A DNA stretch of 64,000 nt from Flavobacterium aerium (GCF_030766725.1 NZ_JARQWR010000004.1:248001-312000), one strand, 5' to 3'; numbered from the stretch's first letter, positions 27,805 to 37,173 are shown. Numbers and translations are program-made. Notes: a model not told the origin generated them from the sequence alone.

Positions 27805-28010
27805 TGTTAAAAAACTAATTCTTTGAAAAGGTTTTTTCGGGAATTCGCTACGAAATTGAGGATTCTTCATTATAACGCTTTTTTGATTAACACTCTATCT
27901 GTAAATAGGTTCAGAATACAATATAAAACTACAAAATATGAAATTTTAAGCATTAAAACTGAGGAAGTACCAATTTTATATTAAGGCTATCAATTATCAA
28001 TTAAAACTTA

Positions 28011-28018
28011 TATTTTTG
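28011..28018 (+). promoter_or_regulatory. -7 element TATTTTTG directly before glyS
   Basis: An exact TAnnTTTG match ends only 4 bp before the ATG at 28023, implying a transcript with little or no leader. Confidence 0.55.
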
Positions 28019-28022
28019 CAGT

Positions 28023-29570
28023 ATGGCAAAACAAGAAGATTTATTTAAGAATGTAGTTTCGCACGCAAAGGAATACGGATTTATATTTCCGTCAAGCGAA
28101 ATTTATGACGGTTTAAGCGCAGTATATGATTATGCTCAGAACGGTGTAGAATTAAAAAGAAATATTCGTGAATATTGGTGGAAATCAATGGTTCAGATGC
28201 ATGAAAATATTGTAGGTATTGATGCCTCTATATTAATGCACCCAACAACCTGGAAAGCTTCAGGCCACGTGGATGCTTTTAATGATCCATTAATCGACAA
28301 CAAAGATTCAAAACGAAGATATAGAGCAGATGTACTGATTGAAGATTATGCAGAAAAACTAAATCAGAAAGCTCAAAAAGAAATAGAAAAAGCAAGAACT
28401 CGTTTTGGTGAAGCGTTCAACGAACAAGAATTCGTAACGACAAATGCACGAGTTATAGAATATAAAACCAGAGAAAGAGAAATCTTAGAGCGTATGGCTC
28501 GTTCACTGGAAACAGAGAATCTAGGAGATGTAAAAGCACTAATTGAAGAATTAGAAATTGCATGCCCAGAATCGGGATCTAGAAACTGGACAGAAGTACG
28601 TCAATTCAACTTGATGTTTGGTACAAAATTAGGAGCATCTGCCGATACAGCGATGGACTTATACTTGCGTCCAGAAACAGCACAAGGTATTTTTGTAAAC
28701 TTTCTGAATGTACAAAAAACAGGAAGAATGAAAATTCCTTTTGGTATAGCACAAACAGGTAAAGCCTTTAGAAATGAGATTGTAGCAAGACAATTTATTT
28801 TCCGTATGCGTGAATTTGAACAAATGGAAATGCAATTTTTTGTACGTCCAGGAGAAGAAATGCAATCATATGAATACTGGAAAGAAACCCGTTTAAAATG
28901 GCACCTTTCTTTAGGATTAGGAAAAGAAAATTACCGTTTTCATGATCATGAAAAATTAGCACACTATGCTAATGCAGCAGCAGATATTGAGTTTAATTTT
29001 CCTTTTGGATTCAAAGAATTGGAAGGAATTCACTCACGCACTGATTTTGACTTGAAAGCACATGAAGAATTTTCAGGAAAAAAATTACAATATTTTGACA
29101 CGGAACTGAACAAGAATTATGTGCCTTATGTGGTGGAAACATCTGTAGGATTAGACAGAATGTTCTTAGCCGTATTCTCGAATTCTTTGAAAGAAGAAGT
29201 TTTGGAAGATGGATCAATAAGAACAGTGTTACAATTGCCGTCGGTATTAGCACCTACAAAGGCAGCAGTGTTGCCATTGATTAAAAGAGATGGTTTACCT
29301 GAAGCTGCCCGTAAAATTATTGAAGATCTGAAATGGGATTTCAACGTGTCGTATGATGAAAAAGATGCTGTAGGAAGACGTTATAGACGTCAAGATGCAT
29401 TAGGAACGCCATTTTGCATTACAGTAGACCATCAATCATTAGAAGATGACACCGTAACGATACGTCATCGTGATACAATGAAACAAGATCGCGTAAAGAT
29501 TTCGGAGTTAAAAGGAATCATCAGCGAAGAAGTATCGATGAAAAACTGGCTAATGAAAATGAATGCTTAG
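28023..29570 (+). CDS. glyQS: Glycyl-tRNA synthetase (class II, homodimeric type)
   Basis: 515 residues. The start MAKQEDLFKNVVSHAKEYGF then IFPSSEIYDG is the conserved N-terminus of the alpha2 (single-chain) GlyRS. Class II motifs follow: LRPETAQGIFVNF, IAQTGKAFRNEI with FRMREFEQMEMQFF, and the C-terminal VGLDRMFLAV. The C-terminal anticodon-binding domain includes KAAVLPLIKRDG and DAVGRRYRRQDALGTP. It charges tRNA-Gly. The usual length is slightly shorter than human GlyRS and fits bacterial forms. It has its own terminator. Confidence 0.96.
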   Translation: MAKQEDLFKNVVSHAKEYGFIFPSSEIYDGLSAVYDYAQNGVELKRNIREYWWKSMVQMHENIVGIDASILMHPTTWKASGHVDAFNDPLIDNKDSKRRYRADVLIEDYAEKLNQKAQKEIEKARTRFGEAFNEQEFVTTNARVIEYKTREREILERMARSLETENLGDVKALIEELEIACPESGSRNWTEVRQFNLMFGTKLGASADTAMDLYLRPETAQGIFVNFLNVQKTGRMKIPFGIAQTGKAFRNEIVARQFIFRMREFEQMEMQFFVRPGEEMQSYEYWKETRLKWHLSLGLGKENYRFHDHEKLAHYANAAADIEFNFPFGFKELEGIHSRTDFDLKAHEEFSGKKLQYFDTELNKNYVPYVVETSVGLDRMFLAVFSNSLKEEVLEDGSIRTVLQLPSVLAPTKAAVLPLIKRDGLPEAARKIIEDLKWDFNVSYDEKDAVGRRYRRQDALGTPFCITVDHQSLEDDTVTIRHRDTMKQDRVKISELKGIISEEVSMKNWLMKMNA

Positions 29571-29590
29571 TTAATAAAATAAACAAAAAT

Positions 29591-29619
29591 AAAAACTCTC
29601 CATTTCGGAGAGTTTTTGC
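29591..29619 (+). terminator. Terminator after glyQS
   Basis: AAAACTCTCC/GGAGAGTTTT hairpin with T tail, 21 bp after the stop. Confidence 0.88.
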
Positions 29620-29671
29620 TATCACAACAAAAAGTTCAATTCAAAGAACATTAATTAATACATAATAAAAA

Positions 29672-30715
29672 ATGGATCACTTAATAAACCATCCGGGATT
29701 AATCACTGGATTTGCTGTTGTCGTAATTGTGATGTTATTGTTAGATTTAGGTATTTTCAATAAGAAAAGCCATGTGATTTCAAATCGTGAAGCGGCAATT
29801 TGGTCCGTAGTATGGATTAGTTTCTCGATGATTTTTAGTGGATTTATTTATTATACCATGGGGGTAGAAAAATTCTCCCAGTTCCAGTCTGCCTATTGGA
29901 TTGAAAAGGCATTATCGGTTGATAATCTTTTTGTTTTTATTATGGTGTTTGGTTTCTTTAATGTACCACGAGGACATCAACATAAAGTACTCTTTTGGGG
30001 TATTGTAGGTGCTTTGATTTTACGTGCATTCTTTATTTTTGCGGGAGTAGGATTAATCAAGTTGACCTATTTGCCAGAGATGAGCATTGGAGGATGGAAC
30101 TTCATTTTAGAGCACGCAGAAGGAGTACATATTGATTATCATGGAAAACAATTCTTCAGGCCAAATATCATTTTGACTTTATTTGGTATATTCCTTATTT
30201 ATGCTGGAATCAAATCATGGTTTGCAGAAGAGGATGAAGATGAGAATAAAGATTTTACAAAAAGCCCTGGAGCAAAGGTGGTATACAAACTTTTCAAAGT
30301 AAGTAAGAATTATGATGGAGATAAATTTTTCACTTTTGAAAATGGTAAAAAATTAGCAACACCCTTATTGGTTGTAGTTGGGGTGATTGAATTCACCGAT
30401 TTACTATTTGCAGTTGATTCTATTCCAGCAATTTTTGCAATAGCCCCAGATGATCCATTTATATTATATACTTCCAATATATTTGCGATTTTAGGATTAA
30501 GATCCTTGTATTTCTTATTGGCCAATTCAATTCACTTATTTAATAAGCTGAAATACGGTTTAGCGGTTATCCTTGCCTTTATTGGTATCAAAATGGTTAT
30601 AGCACCATTTTATCATATTGAGTCGCTGTATTCATTGATTGTTGTAGGAGGGGTATTGATTCTATCGATTGTAGCATCTAGATTGTTTCCAGAAAAAGTA
30701 ATCGAAAAAGAATAA
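29672..30715 (+). CDS. TerC/Alx-family integral membrane protein
   Basis: 347 residues with about nine membrane segments. The family signature acidic stretches are YWIEKALSVDNLFVFIMVF and VVGVIEFTDLLFAVDSIPAIF, whose Asp and Glu residues sit inside helices. TerC/Alx proteins are linked to manganese or calcium export and to metal loading of exoenzymes, and to tellurite resistance in some hosts. No ter genes adjoin it; the TerB-like gene at 63 kb is far away. It is monocistronic, with a terminator at 30737. Confidence 0.92.
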   Translation: MDHLINHPGLITGFAVVVIVMLLLDLGIFNKKSHVISNREAAIWSVVWISFSMIFSGFIYYTMGVEKFSQFQSAYWIEKALSVDNLFVFIMVFGFFNVPRGHQHKVLFWGIVGALILRAFFIFAGVGLIKLTYLPEMSIGGWNFILEHAEGVHIDYHGKQFFRPNIILTLFGIFLIYAGIKSWFAEEDEDENKDFTKSPGAKVVYKLFKVSKNYDGDKFFTFENGKKLATPLLVVVGVIEFTDLLFAVDSIPAIFAIAPDDPFILYTSNIFAILGLRSLYFLLANSIHLFNKLKYGLAVILAFIGIKMVIAPFYHIESLYSLIVVGGVLILSIVASRLFPEKVIEKE

Positions 30716-30736
30716 CCTAAGAATTTAGTATAATTT

Positions 30737-30768
30737 AAAAGGCTTCCTGTATAGGAAGCCTTTTTTGT
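30737..30768 (+). terminator. Terminator after the TerC-family gene
   Basis: AAAAGGCTTCCT/AGGAAGCCTTTT hairpin with T6. Confidence 0.9.
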
Positions 30769-30854
30769 TTTTGGGGATATGTAAATGATGTTTTAACATA
30801 TAGAATTAGTCGTATTTTTAGAATTAGGACTAATTTAGTACGACTAGAATTAAT

Positions 30855-31661
30855 ATGACAAATCCCGTGAAAAGCACCTATGTAATAATCGATGACGATG
30901 CCAAGAGTTTAATGAACATTAAAACGGAAATGGGTGCCTTTCCTAATTTTGTTCTGCTTGGAGAAGCACAGAATTATACCGAAGGGATTAATTTAATATT
31001 AGAACATAGTCCGGATTTGGTGTTTCTGGAAATTGATCCAATGGATAAAAAAAGTGAGCTATCTTTTGGGTTAATTAATGAACTCTATTCCTATTTAAAT
31101 ACACTTCCAAAAATTATTATTATTACTCCACGCAAAGATTTTGCCTATGAGGCGATAAAACACAATGTGTATGATTACTTAGTAAAACCAGTAGATCGAG
31201 ACGAATTAAGAAAGGCGATGATGAGATTTCATAAAATAATGTTGGAAGAAAAATTAGAAATTCGTACTATTGGCAAAAATAATGTTGACTTATACGGAGT
31301 AAAAGAAGCTAAGAATCAGATTATTTGCTTGAAATCCTATGGAGATTACCGTTTTGTTGATACACAAGATATTGTGTATTTAAAAGCAGATAATAATTCT
31401 ACGGACATGATAATTAATAATGGAGATACTATAACAGCTTTTAAAACGTTAAAACATTTTGAGAATACGTTACCATCACGATTTGTGAGGATACATAATA
31501 GCTATATGATTAATATCAATTATGTGTCGAGAATACATTTAGGAAATGCAGCCTGTTATGTGAAAAATTCCAAAGTGAAGCTGCCTTTTTCAAAAACCTA
31601 TAAGAAAAACGTTGATCTGATCATTAGTTTGATCCCAAATGCGGACAGCAAAGGGATGTAA
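30855..31661 (+). CDS. LytTR response regulator with altered phospho-acceptor site
   Basis: 268 residues: a receiver (about 8-125, IIDDDAKSLMN... KPVDRDELRKA) and a C-terminal LytTR DNA-binding domain (about 165-262, DIVYLKADNNSTDMI... RFVRIHNSYMIN). At the canonical FLD phospho-acceptor site the sequence reads VFLEIDP: Glu where Asp is expected, with Asp two residues on. The K of the conserved KP is present. The change could give constitutive or phosphorylation-independent activity. No LytS-type kinase adjoins it. Confidence 0.88.
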   Translation: MTNPVKSTYVIIDDDAKSLMNIKTEMGAFPNFVLLGEAQNYTEGINLILEHSPDLVFLEIDPMDKKSELSFGLINELYSYLNTLPKIIIITPRKDFAYEAIKHNVYDYLVKPVDRDELRKAMMRFHKIMLEEKLEIRTIGKNNVDLYGVKEAKNQIICLKSYGDYRFVDTQDIVYLKADNNSTDMIINNGDTITAFKTLKHFENTLPSRFVRIHNSYMININYVSRIHLGNAACYVKNSKVKLPFSKTYKKNVDLIISLIPNADSKGM

Positions 31662-31906
31662 TAATGATTCATTTACCCCGATTCCTACTACATCTACATT
31701 CAGATGAAGCCTACCTACTATATAGATTATGGAAACTTTGATTAGGAGTAATCAAAATTTTAGTTTTACACCATTGTTAAATTTGTAAAAAGTTATATAT
31801 CAAATGATATTCGTATTGAAATAAATTATTTATTTGCTTACAAATTAAAGAACTAGAACGAAAAGAAAAACAAAATATTTATCAAACCCATAACATCAAA
31901 AACATC

Positions 31907-32086
31907 ATGAAAAAAGTAGCATTATTTATCGGACTTTTTGGATTTGCATTAGTAGTAAACTCATGTACAGTAGAAGAATTAGAACAAGCTCAAGCTCAAG
32001 GAGCTCAAGCGAATGGACAGGCGACTACATTAATGTCACGTGAGACAGGTGAAGTACTTACTGGTAGTACTAAGAATAACGACTAA
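31907..32086 (+). CDS. Small lipoprotein of unknown function
   Basis: A 59-residue ORF. MKKVALFIGLFGFALVVNSC is a lipoprotein signal with Cys20 as lipidation site. The mature part is Gln/Ala-rich (EQAQAQGAQANGQAT) and ends in TGSTKNND. It is followed by a terminator at 32116, so it forms its own unit. No family recognised. Confidence 0.65.
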   Translation: MKKVALFIGLFGFALVVNSCTVEELEQAQAQGAQANGQATTLMSRETGEVLTGSTKNND

Positions 32087-32115
32087 ATATATTGTCATAA
32101 AAGAATCATTGAAAT

Positions 32116-32141
32116 GCTATCCATTTGGGTAGCTTTTTTTG
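32116..32141 (+). terminator. Terminator after the small lipoprotein
   Basis: GCTATCC/GGGTAGC hairpin followed by T7. Confidence 0.8.
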
Positions 32142-32251
32142 TTTTTTGGAAAAACAAATTATAAACTGAATAAGGAATGATTATTTGCATTGTAAATTGT
32201 CCATTTTTATGTTTATTTGTTAGTGTTGTCTAAATCCTAATTTTCTAAATT

Positions 32252-34276
32252 TTGAAGAGATTAATTTATATAGTATTTATTGGTTTGTTGATTTTTGCAA
32301 GTTGCAGTAAAAAGAAAGCTTTTAATGATATAGCTGATGGAACGGATAGTCTATCACTTTATTTGAAATGGGCAAAAGCAGATAGTCTAACTAAAGACGA
32401 ACGTATTAGGTTTAATGGCAAAGCCTATGATTTTTTAATGGTTAGGGAGAATGATTCTTTTTATCGAAGAAATCTGTTTAAGGTTGCTAATAGATATTAT
32501 GATATGACTGTGCAAGATAAGTATGAAAATGTGGTCAATTTCATTTTAGAAAAATCAATAAAAGCAAAGGATACGGCTAGTATTGCTAGATCATATGAAT
32601 ACCTTGGGAATTACTATAAGGATATTACAATTAATGATAGTGCTTATCTATATTACTATAAAGCAGAGAAGTTATATGCATTTTTAAGAGATGAAATGAA
32701 TGTAGGGAAAATGCATTTAAATAAAGCATATGTGCAATATAGTGAGGGTGATTTTCAAGGTTGTGAGATATCAGCTTTTAAAGCATTATCATATTTTAAA
32801 AACTCGAATGATTATGAAATGGTATATGAGATTTATAACCTTCTTGGAATTGTATATAATGATTTAAGGGAATTTGATAAAGCAATAGAATATCATAACA
32901 AAGCATTAAATTATGTCACTGATAAGAATATTGATCCAACATTGCAATTAAAAGCAAAATCATTAAATAATATTGGTGTTCTATATAAAAATATGGAAGC
33001 TTATAAAAAAGCTTTGAATAGTTATAAAATAGCATTACAAGGAGAGAACTTAAAAGTTAATCAACCAGTTTTGTATGCAATGCTTTTAGATAATTTGGGC
33101 TATGCAGAATTTAAACTAAACGAGACTAAAGAGCTTCCTGATTTATTTTATAAAGCGCTTAGTATCAGAGATAGTTTGCAGATTTCGCCAGGGATTATTA
33201 TTAATAAAATCCATTTGTCAGAATATTATGAGAGTAAAAATGATACAATTGTGGCTAAACGATTTGCTTTTGAGGCATATGATTTATCAAAAGAAACAAA
33301 TAGTGCTAGGGATGTATTACTTTCATTAAAGCAATTAAATGAAGTGAATCCGGTTGAGGGAGCAAATTATTCGAAAGAATATATTAAAATTAGTGATAGC
33401 TTGCAGTTAGTAGAGCGTAAAGTGCGAAACAAATTGGCCCGTATCGAATTTGAAACCAACGAATTGGTTGTTCAGAAAGAAAAGTTAGAAAAAGAAAATC
33501 GTAATATTCTATTTTGGTCTGGGATTGTTACTATATTGGGTATTCTACTTTTTGTAATTCGTTACCAACGTACTCGTAATAAGGAGTTGGAAATGAAACA
33601 AACGCAACAGAAAGCAAATGAGGAAATATATAACTTATTATTATTTCAACAAGATCGAATAGAAGAAGTAAGACAAGGGGAGAAGAAGCGTATTGCACAA
33701 GAATTGCACGATGGAATTTTGGGAAGATTATTTGGAACACGCCTTAATTTAGATAGTTTGAATAAGCGACAAGATGAAAGTGCTATAAAAGACCGCAATA
33801 ATTATATTACAGAATTAAAGAGTATAGAAGAAGACATTCGAGAAATATCACATGACTTGAATACCGAAACCAATTATGTTACGAATAACTTCTTAGTAAT
33901 TATTAATAACCTGATTGAACAACAGGAGAAGTTGTCCAATACGGATATTGTCCTACGTATGGATAAAAAGATTCAGTGGGAGACAGTCGATAATGCTGTA
34001 AAGATTAATTTATACCGAATTTTGCAAGAAGCCTTTCAGAATATTAATAAGTATGCAAAAGCAAAGAAAATTACAGTTGAAATCACTAAAAAGGATGCTA
34101 CTTTGAATTTTGTAATTTCCGATGATGGGCAAGGATTTGATACCAATAAGAAAAATAAAGGTATCGGATTGCAAAATATGAAACACCGAACGGAATCTAT
34201 AAACGGTGATTTTGGTGTTAAATCTAAAGTTGGTGAGGGAACAATTATAACAATTTGTGTACCTTTACGTACATAA
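32252..34276 (+). CDS. TPR-domain sensor histidine kinase (HisKA_3 type)
   Basis: 674 residues from a TTG start chosen because it places a complete lipoprotein-like signal (IGLLIFASCSKKK). TPR repeats span about 100-400 (for example EVYNLLGIVYNDLREFDKAIEYHNKAL), with a membrane helix near 417-437 and a coiled coil after it. The dimerisation helix KKRIAQELHDGILGRLFG carries the phospho-His near 485, and the HATPase domain has LYRILQEAFQNINKYA and DDGQGFD plus GIGLQNM. This layout senses outside the membrane through the TPRs. The response regulator at 34281 follows 4 bp later and is its partner. Confidence 0.92.
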   Translation: MKRLIYIVFIGLLIFASCSKKKAFNDIADGTDSLSLYLKWAKADSLTKDERIRFNGKAYDFLMVRENDSFYRRNLFKVANRYYDMTVQDKYENVVNFILEKSIKAKDTASIARSYEYLGNYYKDITINDSAYLYYYKAEKLYAFLRDEMNVGKMHLNKAYVQYSEGDFQGCEISAFKALSYFKNSNDYEMVYEIYNLLGIVYNDLREFDKAIEYHNKALNYVTDKNIDPTLQLKAKSLNNIGVLYKNMEAYKKALNSYKIALQGENLKVNQPVLYAMLLDNLGYAEFKLNETKELPDLFYKALSIRDSLQISPGIIINKIHLSEYYESKNDTIVAKRFAFEAYDLSKETNSARDVLLSLKQLNEVNPVEGANYSKEYIKISDSLQLVERKVRNKLARIEFETNELVVQKEKLEKENRNILFWSGIVTILGILLFVIRYQRTRNKELEMKQTQQKANEEIYNLLLFQQDRIEEVRQGEKKRIAQELHDGILGRLFGTRLNLDSLNKRQDESAIKDRNNYITELKSIEEDIREISHDLNTETNYVTNNFLVIINNLIEQQEKLSNTDIVLRMDKKIQWETVDNAVKINLYRILQEAFQNINKYAKAKKITVEITKKDATLNFVISDDGQGFDTNKKNKGIGLQNMKHRTESINGDFGVKSKVGEGTIITICVPLRT

Positions 34277-34280
34277 ACCT

Positions 34281-34943
34281 ATGGCGAAAATTATGAACAT
34301 ATTAATGGTTGACGATCATCCCTTTATTATTGAGGCTTATAAAAACACGATTGCAGGTTACCAAACTCCCGATCAGGAGGTAGTAATAACCCAAGCAAGT
34401 AACTGTAAGGCTGCATATGAGATTATCACAAACCCGAATGTTGTTCCTTTCGATGTAGCTTTTCTAGACATCAGCATGCCACCCTACGTGGAGAAAAATA
34501 TACTATCAGGAGAAGATTTAGCAAAATTGCTAAAAAGAACTATTCCAGCCTGTAGAATTATATTGTTGACCATGCATACGGAAGTATTGAAAATCAGTAG
34601 TATTATTAAAACAATTAATCCAAATGGACTCATCATCAAAAATGATTTGACATTTGATGAATTGCTATTGGCTTTTGATAAAATCATTAAAAATGAGAAT
34701 TATTACAGTCAAACCGTTGTGAAATACATCAGTCAGTCGATGAATGAAGATGTGTTAATTGACGATTTGGATCGCCAAATATTATTCCACCTTTCCCGAG
34801 GTGTGAAAACAAAAAATATTCCTTTACATACTTCGTTATCTTTAAGTACAGTTGAAAAAAGAAAACTGAACATTAAAGAACTATTTAAAGTAAGAACGGA
34901 TGAAGACTTGATCCGTGAAGCCAAACTTAGAGGCTTTATTTAA
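34281..34943 (+). CDS. LuxR/NarL-type response regulator, partner of the TPR kinase
   Basis: 220 residues from ATG 34281, 4 bp after the kinase stop; a longer frame opens at 34257, overlapping the kinase end. The receiver starts MNILMVDDHPFIIEAY, with phospho-acceptor Asp near 63 (AFLDISMPPYV) and KP replaced by the atypical IIKNDLT. The C-terminal HTH is RGVKTKNIPLHTSLSLSTVEKRK. It is a clear paralogue of the orphan regulator at 5334, especially in the recognition helix. A promoter with three CCGTAA repeats begins 26 bp downstream. Confidence 0.92.
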   Translation: MAKIMNILMVDDHPFIIEAYKNTIAGYQTPDQEVVITQASNCKAAYEIITNPNVVPFDVAFLDISMPPYVEKNILSGEDLAKLLKRTIPACRIILLTMHTEVLKISSIIKTINPNGLIIKNDLTFDELLLAFDKIIKNENYYSQTVVKYISQSMNEDVLIDDLDRQILFHLSRGVKTKNIPLHTSLSLSTVEKRKLNIKELFKVRTDEDLIREAKLRGFI

Positions 34944-34968
34944 CATTTCCCCAGCAAATACGGCTATT

Positions 34969-35047
34969 CCGTAAAAAATTTACGGGAAAACCGTAATAAA
35001 AATGCGTGAAGCCCGTAACCACATTTCGAAAGAACTATATAGATTTG
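34969..35047 (+). promoter_or_regulatory. Triple CCGTAA-repeat promoter P4
   Basis: CCGTAA at 34969, 34991 and 35013 gives two exact 22-bp spacings. TAGATTTG, a perfect TAnnTTTG, begins at 35040, again 27 bp after the last repeat. The second repeat is part of an inverted repeat TTTACGG-GAAA-ACCGTAA. Transcription should start near 35054. It directly follows the response regulator that probably binds it. Confidence 0.82.
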
Positions 35048-35053
35048 TAATAG

Positions 35054-35120
35054 GTTTATAGGAGAAAATAATACATGAAAAATGTACTTCTTTTTGAATT
35101 AAAAAAAGTACATTTTTTAT
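35054..35120 (+). ncRNA. Short transcript (small RNA or mini-ORF leader) from P4
   Basis: Starting from P4, the first feature is GGAG-like text at 35060, then a 15-codon frame MKNVLLFELKKVHFL (35075-35122). It overlaps AAAAATGTACTT...AAGTACATTTTT (about 35079-35118), a hairpin followed by T's. The hairpin could end transcription, giving a roughly 65-nt RNA. Alternatively the mini-ORF is translated, and its TGA overlaps ATG 35119 of a 32-codon frame ending at 35217. Neither reading is proven. Confidence 0.45.
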
Positions 35121-35122
35121 GA

Positions 35123-35374
35123 TAGATGGAAATAGATTCGTGAATGAGATTGTATTTGAAAAATGCATATTTTATTCGCAAACGGGGAAAAACTATGTTT
35201 ACAGCGCGAAGTTATAATCCGATTTTCATCTAGACAAAATAAGGTATAGTTTGCCTAAAACCCATTACAGATATATAATATATAAATAACCACCCTTTAG
35301 CCTTCCCAAAAGACTTAACCATTTATATATCTTATATCGGTTTACATAATTTTTTTTTTGAGTTTTTAAAAAAG
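35123..35374. other. Intergenic stretch with little recognisable content
   Basis: Apart from the 32-codon frame mentioned above (MIDGNRFVNEIVF...), I see no gene, promoter match or repeat here before the terminator at 35375. Confidence 0.4.
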
Positions 35375-35405
35375 AAAGCGTTACAATGGAAATTGTAACG
35401 CTTTT
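35375..35405. terminator. Terminator at the thiL 3' side
   Basis: AAAGCGTTACAAT/ATTGTAACGCTTT hairpin with T tracts on both strands; it closes the minus-strand thiL. Confidence 0.8.
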
Positions 35406-35426
35406 GCATTTTTAGGCAGTATTGTA

Positions 35427-36473
35427 TTATTCAGACAAGGCATTCCAGCCTCTAGCTTTCAAAGGAATTTTTGTGTCAGCACGGGTAATTAAATGAATTC
35501 CTTCACTTTCCGCTGTCATATGACCAATGATGGAGAAGTTAGGATTCCCCTTGATTTTTTCAAAATCCTTCATATCAATAGTGAATAGTAATTCATAATC
35601 CTCACCACCATTTATAGCTACTGTAGTACTATCCAGATTAAATTCTTCGCAAGTAGCAATCAATTGTGGATCCAAGGGTAATTTATCTTCATATAGATTA
35701 CAACCTACATTCGATTCCTTGCATAAATGAATAATCTCTGAAGATAAACCATCCGAGATATCAATCATAGAAGTTGGTTTAACGTCCAGAATTTTCAATA
35801 AACCACGAACATCCTTACGCGCTTCCGGTTTCAATTGACGTTCAATTAAATAAGTATATGCATCAAGGTCAGGCTGGCTATTAGGATTCACTTGGAATAC
35901 CTGTTTCTCACGCTCTAATACTTGTAATCCCATATAGGCAGCTCCAATATCTCCAGTAACAACCAATAAGTTTGTTACTTCAGCACCGCTTCTGTAAACA
36001 AGCTCGTCTTCTTCTGCTTCACCTAAAGCAGTAATACTAATGATTAATCCTTTTTGAGAAGAAGTTGTATCTCCGCCAATTAAATCGACATTGTAGATTT
36101 GAGTGGCCATCGCAATTCCATCATATAATTCTTCCAAAGCCTCTAGGGGGAATCGATTTGATACCGCAATAGAAACAGTAATTTGGGTAGGATTAGCATT
36201 CATAGCATAAATGTCAGAAACATTTGCAACGACAGCTTTATATCCTAAATGTTTCAATGGCATATAAGCCAAATCGAAGTGAACACCCTCAATTAATAAA
36301 TCAGTGGTTACTACGGTTTTCTTTGCTCCAAAATCTAAAACGGCAGCATCATCTCCAATACCTTTTACAGTAGAAGGTTGGTTGAGTTCAAAATCTTTCG
36401 TAAGATGTTTTATAAGTCCGAATTCTCCTAATTCAGACAAGCTGGTACGTTGTGGTGTTTTATCTTCAATCAT
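35427..36473 (-). CDS. thiL: Thiamine-monophosphate kinase
   Basis: 348 residues of the AIR-synthase-like fold. The N-terminal GEFGLIKHL, GIGDDAAVL and TTDLLIEGVHF are the Mg-ATP binding blocks of ThiL. Later come NVSDIYAMNANP, IGGDTTSS, IDISDGLSSEI and INGGEDYELLFT. It phosphorylates thiamine phosphate to thiamine diphosphate in the cytoplasm. It is single, with no thi genes adjacent. Confidence 0.95.
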   Translation of the reverse strand: MIEDKTPQRTSLSELGEFGLIKHLTKDFELNQPSTVKGIGDDAAVLDFGAKKTVVTTDLLIEGVHFDLAYMPLKHLGYKAVVANVSDIYAMNANPTQITVSIAVSNRFPLEALEELYDGIAMATQIYNVDLIGGDTTSSQKGLIISITALGEAEEDELVYRSGAEVTNLLVVTGDIGAAYMGLQVLEREKQVFQVNPNSQPDLDAYTYLIERQLKPEARKDVRGLLKILDVKPTSMIDISDGLSSEIIHLCKESNVGCNLYEDKLPLDPQLIATCEEFNLDSTTVAINGGEDYELLFTIDMKDFEKIKGNPNFSIIGHMTAESEGIHLITRADTKIPLKARGWNALSE

Positions 36474-36629
36474 TTCTTTAGAATTGCAAAGCAGTAAAGG
36501 TACGAAGATTTTTTAGCCTCAAATTCATAATCGATTTAAAGATTTTTTTAAAATGAAAAACCTACTGACAAACTGTTGTCACCAGGCGTATTTACTTTTG
36601 AAGTATAAACAAATAAACGCTATATAATT

Positions 36630-37121
36630 ATGGAAACAGCAACGACAACAGCACAAGTAATCAGTGCACAAGATTTATTAGTACATTGGCAAGGACACCG
36701 CGCCTTAACACGTCGCGTAATTGAAGCATTCCCAGAAAAAGATTTTTTTGAATTCTCAATCGGAGGAATGCGTACTTTCTCAAAACTAACGGATGAACTT
36801 TTAGCCATTGCTGCGCCAGCACTAAAAAGTATTGTGACACGTGAGACAAAACCATTCGATGAAAAAGCAACAGAAGGATTAAAAACAAAAGCGCAGTATC
36901 TAGAATTATGGGACGAAGACACAGAAGAAATCAATAAAAATTTCGCAAAATTAACTATTGAGAATTTCTGCGAAGTATACAATCTTTTCGGACAATACGA
37001 ATTCCCTATTATTCAGAATATTCTATATTTTATCGATAATGAAATTCATCATAGAGGACAAGGATATGTATATCTAAGAGCTTTGGGGATTGAACCACCA
37101 TTTTTCTGGGAAAGAGCATAA
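36630..37121 (+). CDS. DinB-family putative metal-dependent protein
   Basis: 163 residues predicted as a four-helix bundle. The spaced His residues (one near LLVHWQGHRALT and the C-terminal NEIHHRGQGYVYLRALG) are typical of DinB/YfiT proteins, which bind a divalent metal and often act as bacillithiol- or mycothiol-type transferases or stay uncharacterised. It is monocistronic, and is convergent with the WYL regulator. Confidence 0.85.
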   Translation: METATTTAQVISAQDLLVHWQGHRALTRRVIEAFPEKDFFEFSIGGMRTFSKLTDELLAIAAPALKSIVTRETKPFDEKATEGLKTKAQYLELWDEDTEEINKNFAKLTIENFCEVYNLFGQYEFPIIQNILYFIDNEIHHRGQGYVYLRALGIEPPFFWERA

Positions 37122-37123
37122 AT

Positions 37124-37173
37124 AAAAAAATAATCCTGAAAATGTACTAGTCATTTTCAGGATTATTTTTTTA
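37124..37173. terminator. Bidirectional terminator
   Basis: AATAATCCTGAAAATG/CATTTTCAGGATTATT stem with A and T tracts on either side, between convergent genes. Confidence 0.9.

Noticed and set aside
32210..32240. A partial match to the shared operator (TATTTGTT and GTCTAAAT) before the TPR kinase
   Set aside because: The spacer is 6 bases rather than 4 and the match is partial, so it is not counted as a third site.
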